64,000 nt of DNA from Protula sp. h YS-2021 (lineage: Eukaryota; Annelida; Polychaeta; Sabellida; Serpulidae): NCBI GenBank assembly GCA_949752745.1, contig CATKHT010000039.1, forward strand, positions 1-64,000, read 5' to 3'. Under the pieces are notes generated by a model. It saw only the letters and a list, made by a program, of their open reading frames with translations. It did no database searches and was not told the DNA's origin. Below, in pieces: positions 24,813 to 38,631 of the stretch (position 1 is its first letter; each line of letters starts with the position of its first letter). Made by a program: the position numbers and the translations under genes.

Positions 24813-25615
24813 ATGTTATCACAAATTCACTGTGCTGTCAAAAATAAACCGTTCTATAACAAATTCACCGTGCTATCACAAATCCACCGTGCTATCACAG
24901 ATCCCTCCTTCTATAAAAAATCCACCGTGCTATCACAGATCCCTCCTTCTATAACAAATCCACCGTGCTATCACAAATCCACCGTGCTATCACAGATCCC
25001 TCCTTCTATAACAAATCCACCGTGCTATCACAAATCCACCGTGCTAACACAAATCCACCGTTCTATAACTAATCGACTCTGATACCACAAATCCACCGTT
25101 CTATGACAAATCCACTCCGCTATCACAAATCCAACATGATATCCCAAATTCACTGAGATATCAAAAATCCTCTGTGTTATCACAAGTCCACCCTGATATC
25201 ACAAATTCGCCGTTTTATCCGTTCTATCAGAAATCGACTATGGAATCACAAATCAAACGTCCTGTCACAACTAAGCTCTGATATCACAAATCCTTCGTGG
25301 TATCAGAAATCTACCGTACTATGAAAAATCCACCGTTCTATAGCTATTTCGATTCTGCTATCACAAATCCACCGTGCTATCACAAATCCACTCTGATATC
25401 ACCAATGCACCATGATGCCACATATCTACTCTGATATCACAAATCCACTCTGATATCACAAATCCACCGTGTTATCGCAAATCCACTGTGCTATCAGAAA
25501 TCCACCGTTCTATCAAAAATCTAATCTGATATCAGAAATCAACTCACATAACAAATCCACCATAGTGTCACAAATCTACTATAATATCACAAATCCACTT
25601 TGATATCACAAATCC
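24813..25615. repeat. 19-bp satellite array, copy 1
   Basis: Tandem units of about 19 bp, consensus atcacaaatccaccgtgct with a frequent variant ending actctgat. It begins just upstream of the start codon of the pseudogene. The same array flanks every other copy of that gene and is the insertion site of the Polinton. Confidence 0.95.
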
Positions 25616-28189
25616 GGGTCTAGGATAATACCCCCAGATGATACCTTCAATAATACCCCACAGATTATAACCCCCATAAGACCATACCCTCCGTGCCAAT
25701 ACATGTTTTGCAATTTTCATTTTAAAGATTTTCATTAAGGAACAAACAGTTCTGTGATCTGCAGTTAAAAGCTAAGCCACTTCGCTATAATTTAGTTGAA
25801 AGGGTGTAATTGCAGTTTTGTGATCTGTAGCTAAACGGTATGATATATTTGAAAGGGGTATAATTACAGGTCCATAATGCTTACAGCTTATCTCAGTGAT
25901 CAATTGATAAAAGCTATTGTACATAAAAATCCTCCATGATCTAGTTAAAAGGTTTATAAGTGCAATTTAATGCATACGTTCAATAATTGCAATTATCAAT
26001 TCGCTTCCCAGTTTATTGCAATTAATTCTGCTGCCCAACGAAGTTGGTGCAATTTGTGCTAAGCCTGTCCGGAGTCACAAAATTCATTGGTTGACGTAAC
26101 CGGAGTCATAAAATTTATTGGTTAGTGTCTGTCCGGAGTCACCATATTATTGGCCATGCTTTTTGTCCATTGATAAAAGCTATTGTACATAATATACTGG
26201 AATACCTTTAATGGAATAGCGCACAATATTCAGTTTTGAAACATGTGGACTGTGAACTTGCAGATTTGACTGTGAATGAGACGCAGACTCGATATATCGA
26301 TTTAAAGATTAAACATAGTGCTGGAGAGAAATAAAACACGCCGCTGTAAATAAAACATATAGCTGTACTTTTTCTTGTCATTTTGTTGTTTAAAATTGGA
26401 AATATTCTGGTTGGGGGGGGGGGGGGGCATTGGCACGGGGGATATGGTCCTAGGGGGATATGGTCTGGGGATATTGTCGGGGTTATCATCCGGGGGTATT
26501 GTCCCGGGGTTATGGTCCGGAACCCCACAAATTCACAAAATACAACATATCAAGTATCAGTATCAAACAGTGTCACACAGACTGGATTACACAGTAAATC
26601 CATCCAACACACCCATTCCAGATTCACTACTGCAAGCTATCGAAGCCCTTTTTCAGAAGTATTTCAGACTTACATCTTGCTCACTGTTATAAAACATCAT
26701 CAAACAGGCAATTGTGCCTTAAAATATGAAACAAGTTTTTTAAATATCAGTATAAAATGAGATCACTTATAGATAAATTACTCTATAATGTATTTAACCA
26801 GCAAACATTTTGACGTTAGAATGGTGTCAGGTTGACGTCGTGCTTAGACGTTTTTGATAAATTACTGAGTTCTGTATTCACTTTAGAAGTGATTGCACCC
26901 GCATCTTGTTGCTGAAGCGAACGGTATTTTTAAGCTACATAAGAGGCATTCCCAGTTGATAAGTAGAACCCGGATGTTCGACCACAGGTGGGACGGAACC
27001 GACGTGGTTCGATTTCTCGGGGTGGTCCTATTTGTGATGTGATATATACTCCAACAGCCGTCCCATCTTTGCTCAAAATTCAATCCTATTTTTTTCCTTT
27101 CAGATGCTGTGTAAAAGAACACCTTACGTACGGCATATGTGGACATTTTGTCTCTCTTTCAGCACCACAGTAATTAGAATATTACGCCGCGTTTATCTAT
27201 GTAGTCTATACTAGAGCGCCAATGTATCAAACGGTCTCTTACAAACTCTCTAGTCCAGATAAAAAACAAAACATTATAAAATCAAATACACATCTTCATT
27301 CATGTCAATGTCCCCAGTATGTCATTATTACATGTTTACTATACTATTTATATTTATATATATTTATATATTTATTTATACTATTACATGTGGCTACTAT
27401 TTACAAAAAGACTTCTTTTTTTAAAAGAGATACTAAAGACAAGTACATATTTATTGTTTCAGATTTTATTTATTTTTCCTTATAAGTAATCATAATAACA
27501 CACACACATACAAAAACAATCCACAGAAAAATAAGTACATTCTTTAAATAAAGCGTGTATCCTACATTATGGCATTATTGCATTCGCATGTTTACTATTT
27601 ACAAAATAAAAACAAGTTCTTTGTTAAAAGAGATACTCCAGACAGCTACATATTTGTTGTTTTGCTTTTTTCCTTATCATTTGACGTTATATGAAGTGTT
27701 CTTAAGGGATTCATTATAAGGACCACAATAGCACAACTCAAAAAAAAAGAGATATAAATAAGTACATTGTTTGAATAGAGCGTAAGTGCGTCTTACATGA
27801 CCACTTGGAGAAAACATTGCATTTTTTAAGTACATCATTATATAAAACACTTTACTGGATGATAAAAACACGAGACCCTTCTTAAAATTTATTGTACATG
27901 CGAGATTGTGTACTGACTAACCAGACGCACCTGTGATTACAGTAAACAGCTTGTAGATAAGGAAGACTTAAAATGTGCCTGTGTAATTTAATGTCTTAAA
28001 GATGATAACGTCCTTACGCATCAGTGAATGTGATGAAACAGTATAGTATTGTAAGTACTATGGGGTTTTATTTTGTTTTTAATTCGCGAATAGTTAATTT
28101 TCTGTGTAATTATCATTTGTCAACGGATTATGCCTTCATGCTTTTATTATGCAGAAATCCTCATTCCTGTTCATTTTATTTTCACAGTG
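25616..28189. repeat. Dispersed modules with no supported gene
   Basis: 25620-26200 is AT-rich and not recognised. 26200-27180 is homologous to 39050-39660 and 59330-59990. 27220-28180 is homologous to 32200-32690, 39780-40270 and 60030-60740; the 27320-27560 and 60110-60300 stretches are almost identical. Minus-strand frames at 26883-27146 and 39268-39633 share the residues RKVFFYT, but the frame is broken in the copy near 59900, so I do not call a gene. Confidence 0.6.
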
Positions 28190-28330
28190 AGACCTCGGAA
28201 ATATCACTAACAGTGGGTAGTAGAACCCGGAAATAGGATCATCAGTGGGGAGTGGAACCCCGGAAATAGAACCAGCCGTGGGTAGTATAAATTCGAAAAT
28301 AGGACCAGTAGAAGGTAGCAAAATCACAGA
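28190..28330. repeat. 34-bp satellite (ggaaataggaccagtagtag type), short array
   Basis: About four degenerate units related to the large array at 60755-61312. Confidence 0.75.
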
Positions 28331-30299
28331 AATAGGACCATCAGTTGGATTGAATTAAAATGTTTCGATTTCCGAGTTTGGTCCGTACTTTCAGAGGTAT
28401 TTGATCATGCACAACACCTGAAATAGGGATCCTCCTCCCTCCTTCTCCATGCCCCAAAAACCAACCGCACCCCACCCTGAATATTGATTTACTACATCGC
28501 CTTAAATACGTGTCCTTTATTCTGTTCTACCTCGTAAAAATACGTTGCTGATTTACTTTTTGTTTCGCTTGTTTTTTTTTAATTCATTTTGTCGATGCTG
28601 CTGCACAAGTCAATATAGTAAGAGACATAATGACACATCTGTGTGAGCATGAAAGGACAATCTGGTCCTTTACTCACACTGAAGCATATGTCTATTCTAA
28701 TTAAGAACCTTAGAAATGTGTCCGTCATTCAACTTGATATCGAATACCTTGGTACCCTTAGCAACTTGCAGTCCTTTTATTTTTATATATCAAAAATTAA
28801 ACGAACTATATGATAAAATTAAATAATAATTGATTAGTTTATTACGTTTTCATTTCCAAGTTTAAAACTGCATGACTATGATGCAGTACATACATTAATT
28901 ACATTGGTGCCAACTATGATTTTCACAGGACGTCACTTCCTGTGACGTCACAGGACGTCATCTCTCTTATATATGTACATTTCTGTGTGGAGACAAAAGA
29001 GGGGACGTAAAAACTGACGCGGTAGTATCCACGCGACTTTCACAACTGGCGAGGTTAAACATGTGACTCGTTAGCATACAGACGACCTCACTACTGTCGC
29101 GGTAAAGACCATGACTCGTTAATATCCAAGCGACACTCACCCCTGTCTAGATAAAATTGTGACACTTCAGTATCCACGACCCTCATTGCTGTAAAGTTAA
29201 AATCCGTGACTCGGCACTTAGCACTGTGGCCTTAAAGATCGTTTCTCCGCAGTATCCAGAACACCGGTGAAATCCGTGACTCGTTGTCATCCAGGCTTGA
29301 ACGTTTGACTGGCAGCTTAGAGCGCTCGACACTACTGCAAAGTTACCAGCAGGCAATGGGTATCTTTACGACGTCAGAACGGCGTCGATATATCACAGAC
29401 GTACCCACTTTGTGCCGGTGAAGCAGCATCAAGCCCATTTAGTGTTTTGATGAATTTGCTTTATCCGAAACATGTCGGAGCTTATGACAGGATGGTTGAC
29501 CTAAAATAGGGTGGAACTTAGTTCTTGAGAACTTAGGACAGGGCGTCTTAGCGCGGTGTACTTAGGGGACTTCAGCTGCGGGACTTGGGGGCTTCTTAGG
29601 GAAAACTGTATGTGGGGTGGAACTTGGGGCGGGTGACTTATGGGGCTTGGGAGGGTAAACCTTTAAAGAAAAATTGTTAATTGGGTATAATGCAATATTT
29701 ATTAAATACTTTAAAATATACCAGTGTTCAAAGACTATAAAAAGAAGTTGACGGGCTACTCATCAAAGCTCTAATGGTCTGCTTATCTCAGTTCCGACCA
29801 CTTGAACAACGCGAGGCTTTTGACTAATAAATGTAACTCAGGCTACTTGTTAGCTATTCTAAATAAAAAGTGAAAGGTGGGGGATGTAGGTGGGGGATGT
29901 AGGGGCAATCTAGCAGCTGTGAGGCAAAACGCTGTGTCGTTCCCTCAAAAGTAAATTTCGTAGTTCAACCAGCCTCCTATCCCCACTCTTAACCGCATTC
30001 TCTCCGTGCAGTAGGCATTAACAAAATGAAAAATTATAAAAGTTCTCGGAGTAAAGTTCGAAGTGTACCAAAATGATCCGGACATGATTCTAAGCACCTT
30101 TCGTACTGACACCTATGTTATTGACGTGATATCCGCAAAGAATATACAAGAACCCACCTCACACGACCCCACCCTAAAGAAGACCACGTGTGTTATTCGT
30201 TCATAGAAGGATTTTAAATGATTGATCTCATTGCCGGAGTGGTATTATTTAACAGTGTATATGTTGTCAGAGAAATATTTTTACTGACAACATGGTCTT
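28331..30299. other. Repeat-rich spacer
   Basis: Includes a degenerate array at about 29000-29300 with units containing gactcgttagtatccag, related to 37055-37600, and a G-rich stretch at 29460-29660 with repeated gacttaggg-type wording. No gene seen. Confidence 0.55.
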
Positions 30300-30720
30300 G
30301 ATTAGACCGGAGTGGTCTTATGAATGGAGTGGTCTTATGAGTAAAGTGATATTATAAATAGAATGGTCTTATGAGTGGGAGGATGTTATCAGCGGAATGG
30401 ACTTATGAGTGGATAAATCTTATGAGTACAATATTGCTGTTAGTAGAGTTGTCCCATAAGCAGAGTGGTCTTAGTAGTGAAGTGGTCTTATGAGGGAAGT
30501 GGTCTAATTGGTGGATTGGTCTTATTAACGGAGTTGTCTTATGAGTGGAATGGTCTTATTAGCGGAGTCATCTTATGAGTCTTTCGACAGCAGTGCTCCA
30601 ATTAGTGGAGTTGTCTTAGTAGCGCAGTTGTGTTATGAGCGGTCTTATTAGCTGAGTGGTCTTCTGAGTGAAGTGGTCTTATAAGTGCAGTTGTCTTATC
30701 AACGGAGTGGTCTTGTTTGT
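30300..30720. repeat. 18-bp satellite, third array
   Basis: Units related to gtggtcttattagcggag, in the same relation to the intact four-helix gene (31091-31591) as the array at 23203-23530 has to the pseudogene. Confidence 0.88.
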
Positions 30721-31090
30721 AGCTCCTGACAAGCTTGCACTCCAGTGTTAACTCATTGGATGCAACATCCTCATGGATCACTTAGAAAACAAAAGCAACA
30801 GACTGGGCATTATTTAGCAACTTGCTTACCGGACTGAAGGATGAGGGACCGCATGGGCTCATTGTGACAGCCTTTCAGTCATTTTGCGGAGTACGATTGA
30901 AAATGACACCTCCCTCCTTTTTATAGTTATTGACGCTTTGCGAGAAAGGATCGCATCTGGACTCAAAATTTCAGACATTGTTAGACAGGCACGGCAATAC
31001 AAACGCTACCAAGTGCCCCTCCCCCGGGACGAGTGATAGATACGTGCTTAGACTGAAAGACTCTGCTTTCCAGATTGTTCGAAACTTTGG

Positions 31091-31591
31091 TTAAAGGGAC
31101 GTCACTATCCCTTCTTTCCTTCTTCTAGAGACCTGTCTATTTCGTCGCATTGCTGTTAGCACCGGCAGCATGCCATACCTAAACAGGTGCAATATCGTCA
31201 ATAAGGCAGAACACTGCGTCACTAATTCAATTCTATCTGATTCCCGATTTTTAACGGATACTCCAATCAAGAGGTTTGATAACATAAAAGTCGTTGCTAG
31301 AGAATCTCCAAGCACCACAACGAGGAAGAAAGAGTAGCGTACGCGATATTTGGCATCATTCCACCTTACTGAAAAGATGGTTTTGTGTTCGGTGAGTGAG
31401 AAGAAAAACTCCCACCACGTCCACACAAGCATTGCGAGATTGACGTATATGGCGTAGAACCAGCACAGCGATGACATCTGTATGTTCTCGCAGATGTCAC
31501 GTATCGATGCCACGCAGTTATGTAGCACCTGGAAATAAATGACCAGTGGCCCCACGTATAGTGCCTTAAAGAACACACTCAGATTTTCCAT
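31091..31591 (-). CDS. Unrecognised four-helix membrane protein, intact copy 1
   Basis: 166 residues in one exon, beginning MENLSVFF. I do not recognise the family. It shows four hydrophobic segments, at about residues 7-25, 43-66, 86-112 and 122-146, with conserved C26 and C34 near the first loop, a tryptophan-rich second helix (WTWWEFF) and a basic C-terminal tail rich in Arg (about 149-159). The paralogue at 40586-41086 has the same length with no indels, and most differences are conservative, which argues that the frame is under selection. An in-frame ATG lies 9 codons upstream, but that stretch is not kept in the paralogues. It may be a complete small protein or the terminal exon of a larger one; no splice partner is evident. 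Confidence 0.7.
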   Translation of the reverse strand: MENLSVFFKALYVGPLVIYFQVLHNCVASIRDICENIQMSSLCWFYAIYVNLAMLVWTWWEFFFSLTEHKTIFSVRWNDAKYRVRYSFFLVVVLGDSLATTFMLSNLLIGVSVKNRESDRIELVTQCSALLTILHLFRYGMLPVLTAMRRNRQVSRRRKEGIVTSL

Positions 31592-31649
31592 AATTGCAAT
31601 CAAATATACAATAAACACAAAGCTGTGGCTACAACTGTGAACGGAGCAT

Positions 31650-32010
31650 CGTTGTAGGACACCGTGCTATCACAAATCCACCCTGATATCAGAATTCCAC
31701 AATGGTATCACAAATCCACTCTGATATCACAAATCCAATGTGCTATCAGAAATTCTGCCTCCTAGCACAAATTTAACGTTCTATCACAAATCGGCTCTGG
31801 TATTGCAAATCCACCGTGCTGTCACAAATCCACTCTGATATCACAAATCAACTCTGAGGTCACAAATTTACAATGATATCACAAATCGACTCTGATATCA
31901 CATATCTGCTATGGTATCTCAAATTCAACAGGGTTTCGTAAATCTGAATGGCACAAATTATCACTTAATTTCACATAATATCACAAATCCAAAGCAATAT
32001 CACAGAGAAT
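31650..32010. repeat. 19-bp satellite array, copy 2
   Basis: Same atcacaaatccac-type units as at 24813-25615, just upstream of the intact gene copy. Confidence 0.93.
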
Positions 32011-33300
32011 GGATTATGCAATAAATCCATCGAACACCTCGATTCTAGAGTCACTACTCCAAGTTTTCGAAACACTACTTTTTCAAAAGTATTTCAAACT
32101 TACATTTGCCATCCTTTGTAATACATGATTGAATAGAGCATTGTGTCTTAGAATAATAAGCAGTGTTTTTAATATGAATATAAATAATGGTCATCGAAAA
32201 GAAAAAAAAACAAACACCATTGTATTACTGGTTTTAAAATAAGTATATTGCATGAATATAGCGTAAGTGTCTTCTACAAGACCACTTGACAAAAATAATG
32301 CATTTTATCAAATACCTTGCTATACAATATACTTCAAAGAATCATAAAACACGAGTCCTCTCTTAAAACCCGTTACCAGAGTACTACAGTGTAGCAAGGT
32401 TGTGGACTGACTAACCACATGCAGCATACAACTTTGTACATAAGGAAAATTGAAAATGCACCTGAGTAATTTAGTGTCTGTAAGATATTATCGTGCCCAC
32501 GCATCGGTGAATGTGATAAAAAATCGTACTGTTATAAGTTTATGTACACTTAGTTTTATTTCATTTTTTTATTCGCAAATAGTTAATTTTCTGTGTAAAT
32601 ATCGTTCGGCAACGGATTTTAACTCTATATTCTTGCTTTTGCAGAAAACTTCACAATCACCATTGTTTCTATTCATTTTATTACACAGCAACAGGAGGAA
32701 ATAGAAGGAGTAATGGGTAGTGGAACCCCGAAAATAGCACCGGCAGTGTGTCATGGAACCCCGGAAACAGAACCAGCATTGGGTAGGACCACAAGAGCGA
32801 TTGAACTAAATTTGCTTCCAGATTTGGTCTTTATTTGAGGAGATTCTTGGAGTGTCGTTTGAAGTGATAGTTCTTTTCCCGGAATCAACCTCCCTCCGTT
32901 CCCTGCTCGCACACCTTAACGTTGATTTACCATATGGTCTTAAATATGTGTCATTGATTCTATTCCACCTCGTAAAAATGCATTGTGCTTTTTGTTTTGT
33001 TTATTATGTTTGTTTTAATCGATACTGCCGCCTATGAGTCAATGTACTAAGACACATAAAGACACATCTGTGAGTATATGAAAGGGCGATCTAGTGTTTG
33101 AATCACACTGAAGCAGATGTCTATTACAATTTAGAAATGTGTCCGCCATTCAAGCTGATAAAGAATGCAAGGAATATCTTAGCTACTTGTTGTCCTTTAA
33201 TTTTCTTATGTCAATATAAACTAAGCAATATCATAAATTTAAACAATAAATGATTAATATATTAATGCATTATTTGGGTTCTAAACTTCACTTTGGTAAG
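32011..33300. repeat. Dispersed modules, second unit
   Basis: 32200-32690 matches 27220-28180. 32690-32790 holds a few 34-bp satellite units (ggaaccccggaaatag). 32800-33250 matches 28340-28900 and 36480-37020. No gene seen. Confidence 0.6.
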
Positions 33301-33302
33301 GC

Positions 33303-33446
33303 TATGATCGTGACGATATACTACTGTCGCGGTAGAAGCCGGGACTCTTTAGTATCAAGGCGACCCTCATTACTGTTGCGATGGAAGCCTATCAGTCTCT
33401 CTTCTTCTCAATTACTCTCTCTCCCTCTCTGTCTGTCCCTCGTTCT

Positions 33447-33501
<55 letters not shown>

Positions 33502-34180
33502 CATCTCTCTTTCTATCTCTCTATCCCTCCCTCTCCCTGTTTGTCCCTGTCATCACAGAACGTCATGTCTAATAAAGACATGGTTTCAAATTAATCAAAT
33601 TAGAATTCCTAAATCGCTCGGTAAAACATGTGTACCTTTAAGAGAGTAAAACACGTGTATCAATAAGTCAAAAACAGGAGAAGACGTGTATCTACATAAA
33701 ATGTCAGCCCTAGAGGCTACGAAATCTATTAAAATTTAAAATGCAAAACACTAATGTTCACTGCGATAAATGCTGTCATCTTGACGATATACTACTGTCG
33801 CGATAGAAGCCGAGACTCTTCAGTATCAAGGCGACCCTCATTACTGTTGCGATGGAAGCCCCTCAGTCTCTCTTCCGCTCAATTACTCTCTCTCCCTCTC
33901 TGTCTGTCCCTCTTTCCCAGTCTCTCTCTATCTCTCTGTCTCCATCTCTCTCTCTATCTCTCTCTCTCTCTCTCTCCCTGTTTCTTCCTGTCATCACAGA
34001 ACGTCATGTCTAATAAAGACATGGTTTCAAATTAATCAAATTAGAATTCCTAAATCGCTCGGTAAAACACGTGTACCTGTAAGAGAGTAAAACACGTGTA
34101 TCAATAAGTCAAAAACAGGAGAAGACGTGTATCTACATAAAATGTCAGCCCTAGAGGCTACGAAATCTATTAAAATTTAA
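33303..34180. repeat. Tandem duplication of about 0.45 kb with (CT)n tracts
   Basis: 33303-33735 and 33783-34180 are near-identical: both start near actactgtcgcg, run through a (CT)n tract (about 33405-33545 and 33865-33985) and continue through aacgtcatgtctaataaag to tgtcagccctagaggctacg. The CT tract is longer in the first copy. Confidence 0.9.
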
Positions 34181-36030
34181 AATGCAGTATGAAATCGAAA
34201 CAGTACCAAAGCATTCGAAATGATAATACCTTGCCTTCTATCTGTTTGCGACATTGGGTGTGATTTGCACAGATATACTTTCGGTGTGTTTCGTATGAAT
34301 TCATTCTTCAATCCATACTTTACAGTTCAGCCTATTTCTATAGGTGTAGCTGAAATGGAATGATTATTGTACATTATGCATTATATCCGAGCGCCCTTAT
34401 TGATAATTGCCAACTATAAAAATGTGATTGAGGCTGAATTCTTGTAATAATTTGAGACTATATAATATGTTCTCTGAAGCATTTGCTGCTGAACTGTTAG
34501 ATATAAAAATAATTTGCTTTGTTTTGTGATAGCTAAAATTAATTTTTTTACCGGTATAAAATTGAATTTAAGATATCTGAAATTGAAACGGAAATATATA
34601 AAATTAGAAATAGAATAATAGGTATGTTTAATTCAATCTTGGAAGGCAAAAACAAATTAAAAAACGAAAGAAACAAACAAATTTAGATATCTTAAATTAA
34701 TTTCTGACATTTTTGGATAATTACTGATATAGAAAGTATAGCAATAAATCCGAAACCAACACCCCATAAATATGCGAGGCCCTATCTCAGATAGATATGA
34801 CTCGGTATGTCGGCAATTGACACGTCACTCGGTAACTCGGTACATAACGTATGACTCGGTATCTCGGCAATTGACACGTAACTCGGTATCCCGTTACATG
34901 AAGTATAACTCGGTATCTCGGTACATGAATTTTGACTCGGTATCTCGGTACATGAAGTATAACTCGGCGTTTCTGGTGAGACGAAAAAGTCAATAATCAG
35001 AAGTTTTACACTGACAGTATTTCTAAACTTACCGGTGTCGTGTATCTTACTTACTATTAAAGCAGGAATCTTTATTTCTAAGGTAATGTGTAACATTGGA
35101 CCAGTGCATGGAAACATATCTACAATGATAGTGAGGACAGATTTATATTTATATGTATATAACATATAATGTTCTAACTATATTTAACAAATGTTGAATC
35201 TTAATTGGGCGCAATGAAGGTTCAATATCAACATTTGGCAAAATTAAACTAGACCACTTTCCCTAACAGTGTCGAGAATGCCGAAAATCCGTATCATTTA
35301 AACAGGCTTCTAGCAAGTGTATTTTTTGCTGCTCATAAGTAAATGAGCTGAAGTTTCATTGACACTTAATTCTTCATATTCATTCATTATTCAGAAAATT
35401 TTAATTGACGAATAGAAGCCTGTGGGTCAGCCATGTAAAGTACATGTACACGGGGTTCCGTGGATGTGTGTACATTAGTGTTAAAATTCATTGAGTGGCG
35501 TCACAAATTGTGCTTACGGGTTGGGGTGGGGCAGGTGAGTGGTGCTAAAATGGCTTTGCGTTCTTCTTATGTAAAAAACTGTATTTTTTTATGTAAAATG
35601 ATGGTTTTGAGTACAAGAAAAAGCACGTTATACACATGTAGACATGAAACAAACACCAAAATGATTATTAAATTTATATATCACAGAGGCTTATATAAAG
35701 GCTCTGTCTAATTGTTAATACAGCTCCAACTATTACTTTTCTAGTTTAATGAAGTGATGAAGCAATATGGCACCGGAATCAATGTACCTAAGCCCTCGCT
35801 CACACCGTCAAGTACCAAGGTCTCCAGCCGAAATAAGACCACGTGTGTAATTGGTCCATGGAAGGCTTAATGGCTGAGTGATCTTATTGCCGGAGTGGTC
35901 TCATTATACAAGTACAGCAGTATAGCGAGGCTGTGCACTGATAACCATACTCATCTCTGATTATAGCAAACAGTCTTGCACATAAAGAAAATTTAAAATC
36001 TACCGGTGTAATTTTATGTCTATATGATAA
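34181..36030. repeat. Module alpha copy 2 and adjoining AT-rich DNA
   Basis: 34020-35350 is homologous to 21460-22640. Within it 34785-34980 is a short array of about 40-bp units (tgactcggtatctcggcaat). 35400-35800 is not recognised, and 35830-36030 resumes the 18-bp satellite and 27.9-kb-type sequence. No gene seen. Confidence 0.6.
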
Positions 36031-36456
36031 CTAGAACCGATTTTTGCAAGCGAAATCTTCAACACTTGACAAACTTTAAAAGTTAAAAAAATTCTTTGAA
36101 CGGCTTATTATTTCTTGAACAGCATGAAGCTTTTTTACAAGCCGCATTGTCTGTAACACATCTAAGTATAGCGCTTATGGCGCAGCACATATGCGGCTTA
36201 TATAAAGTTCATCTGTTCGTTTATGTTGGCTCAGCGGCTCTATTGATTGAACGAACCGGCATTTTTTCTCAACGCAGGCAGAGCTGGAGTAGCGCTCGTA
36301 AGCTCTGCTGTTTTGTTCAACATGGCGTTTTAAGCATGAAAACAAAATCGTAGACGAAAAGAGGCATGATGCAAATTCTCAGATCAAGTTCTACATAAGT
36401 ACAAAGTTTTGTAGTCCCTAGGCCGGTTGTGTCAGAGAAGAAGCTGAGACAGGAAA
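36031..36456 (-). mobile_element. Helitron-like non-autonomous element, second family
   Basis: On the minus strand the 3' end is a hairpin (gatttcgc / gcaaaaatc, one mismatch) followed by CTAG and a host T. The 5' end is placed near 36456 at tcctgtctcagc, where homology with the other modules resumes. About 0.43 kb with no coding capacity. The 5' boundary is less certain than the 3' one. Confidence 0.55.
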
Positions 36457-37054
36457 ATTTATTAACACAGTGGAACCCAAAAATATGACCACAAGAGGGA
36501 TTGAACTAAAGTGGTTCGCTTCGGGTAAAGGACCATCCGGGTTTGCTCCCTATTTGCTTAGCTTGTTCATCCTGTGCATCATATGAAAGAGTCATTTTGT
36601 GAAAAGTGGCCATATTAGTGAAGTGACATTTGAAGTGATGGTCCTTTACCCAAAATTACCCACCTTCCTTTACCCGTACCTACAAGTCCCCATCCTCCCA
36701 CCCTTAACGTTGATTTACAAAATATCTTAAATATGTGTCTTTTATTCTGTTCTACCTCATAAAAATAGATTCATTGTTTTTCTCATTCTTTTGTTTTTTT
36801 AAATTTATTTTATCGTTACTGTCTCGCGAGAGTCAAAGTACGGAGACAGGTCAAGACAAACACAAATATGAAAGGACGATTTGGTGTTTGAATCACACCG
36901 AAGCAGATGTTTATTGCAATTAAGAGCTTTAGAAATGATTCCGCAGTTCAACCTGGTATGGAATGTATGGAATGCCTTAAAATAAAATAAACTTAGCAAT
37001 ATAATTAATTTAAATAAACAATTAATATATTAACATATTGAGGCAAGTCTCATT
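36457..37054. other. Dispersed module, no gene
   Basis: Homologous to 28190-28900 and 32690-33250. Confidence 0.55.
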
Positions 37055-37600
37055 TCTGTCACGGCAAAAACCGTGACTCGTTAATATCTAGGCAATCCTC
37101 TCTGCTGTCCTGGTAAAGACCGTAACTCGTTAGTATACAGACAACCCCTCGCTTCTGTCCTGGCAAAGATCGTAACTCGTTAGTATCCAGATAACCCCTC
37201 GCTGCTGTCTTGGCAAAAACCGTAACTCGTTAGTATCCAGACCACCCCTCGCTGCTGTCCTGGTAAAGATCGTAACTCGTTAGTATCCAGATAACCCCTC
37301 GCTGCTGTCTTGGCAAAAACCGTAACTCGTTAGTATCCAGACCACCCCTCGCTGCTGTCCTGGTAAAGATCGTAACTCGTTAGTATCCAGATAACCCCTC
37401 GCTGCTGTCTTGGCAAAAACCGTAACTCGTTAGTATCCAGACCACCCCTCGCTGCTGTCCTGGTTAAGATCGTAAGTTGTTAGTATCCAGAAAACCTCTC
37501 TTTGCTGTCCTGGCAGAGACCGTAACTCGTTAGTATCCAGAAAACCCCTCGCTGCTGTTCTGATAAAAATCGTGACTCGTTGGTATCCAGACAACCTCCT
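37055..37600. repeat. 50-bp tandem repeat with 100-bp higher-order units
   Basis: About ten units of 50 bp containing cgtaactcgttagtatccag and acccctcgctgctgtc. Alternate units share variants (accac versus ataac, cctgg versus cttgg), so the array has grown as 100-bp dimers. Confidence 0.93.
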
Positions 37601-38514
37601 CTACCTCCAAAAAGTAACAACGTTTTACTCTAAGTGAATAGGGGTCTCCACAATTACCTTGAAAATTTTACGTATTTACAAATGCCCTCACTGGACAGAT
37701 ACCATGTAACATATATATTTACAAACAGAGGAATGAAGTAAGTACAATCTGAGCTATTGTGAAGCAAACTTCTTCATCTGAGACTTGAAGAACTAGTCCT
37801 CAATTGTGGCTTGCACTATGCCTGCATAACAACTGCACTATCACTGCATTATGTCTGTATTGTGACTGCATTATGACTGCATTATGACATTAAGCTTTGA
37901 CAATATATTATTCTGTATAAGACTTAAAACTACAGATTTAGTAAGACAAAGAAAACAATGTACTTATGTTCAGTTTTTGAGCAAGCACACGAATTACGAA
38001 AATATTAAACCGCTTAATGACATCTTTAAATAATTACTGATATAAATAAATATGGCAATATGTCTGAAAACAGCATCCCATAAATATGCGAGGCATTATC
38101 TCAAATATGTGTGACTCGATATCTCGGCAAGTAACACATAACTCGAGATCTCAGTTTATGACGTATGATTTGGTGTTTCTGGCGAGATAAAAAAACCAAT
38201 AGTCTGTCGTTTTACACTGATAATATTTCTAAGCTTCCCATAGTTGTCTATCTCAGATAGTATTAGTACAGTAATTATAACTTCTAAGTTAATGTATGGA
38301 CATTTGTTCATATATGGAAACAAATGATAGTAAGGCTACACAACATTTTACATTCATATCGAATGTGACGTCATAAATATTTTATTAAAGTTGAATTTTT
38401 AATTCGGTGTCATTTGATTTCAGTGTTAAAATTTCACAAAGCTGTAAAGCTGTAGCAGTTGACAAAATTAAACTACTTTCGGTAAGAGTTTTTGGGAGTT
38501 CTAAAAATCTGTAT
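37601..38514. other. Spacer with module alpha fragment
   Basis: 37800-37980 matches 20450-20560. 38010-38500 is a partial copy of module alpha (22140-22560). No gene seen. Confidence 0.55.
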
Positions 38515-38612
38515 GTTTCGCTGCACGGAGGCTATACAATTATCAACACCGGAAGTAGGGGAGCAGAGGTCACACGTGCAGGGCCTTAAAGAACACATTC
38601 AGATTTTCCAAC
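38515..38612 (-). pseudogene. 5' fragment of the four-helix membrane protein gene
   Basis: About 100 bases aligned with the first 30 codons of 40586-41086 (shared stretches gccttaaagaacac and cagattttcca), with indels and the start codon lost. The rest of the gene is missing, and the 19-bp satellite follows immediately, as beside the intact copies. Confidence 0.75.
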
Positions 38613-38631
38613 ATTGCAACACGTGTGAACA

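Noticed and set aside
24685..25082. Plus-strand open frames rich in CYHKSTVLSQI-like repeats
   Set aside because: These are translations of the 19-bp satellite; 19 is not a multiple of 3, so the frame cycles, and there is no other support.
33250..34035. Ser/Leu-rich frames
   Set aside because: Translation of (CT)n tracts in a tandem duplication.
36096..36353. Plus-strand 85-residue frame
   Set aside because: Lies wholly inside the Helitron-like element at 36031-36456 and resembles no protein.
37055..37600. 50-bp repeats with alternating variants, CRISPR-like in spacing
   Set aside because: The variable parts are themselves repeated as 100-bp dimers; no unique spacers.
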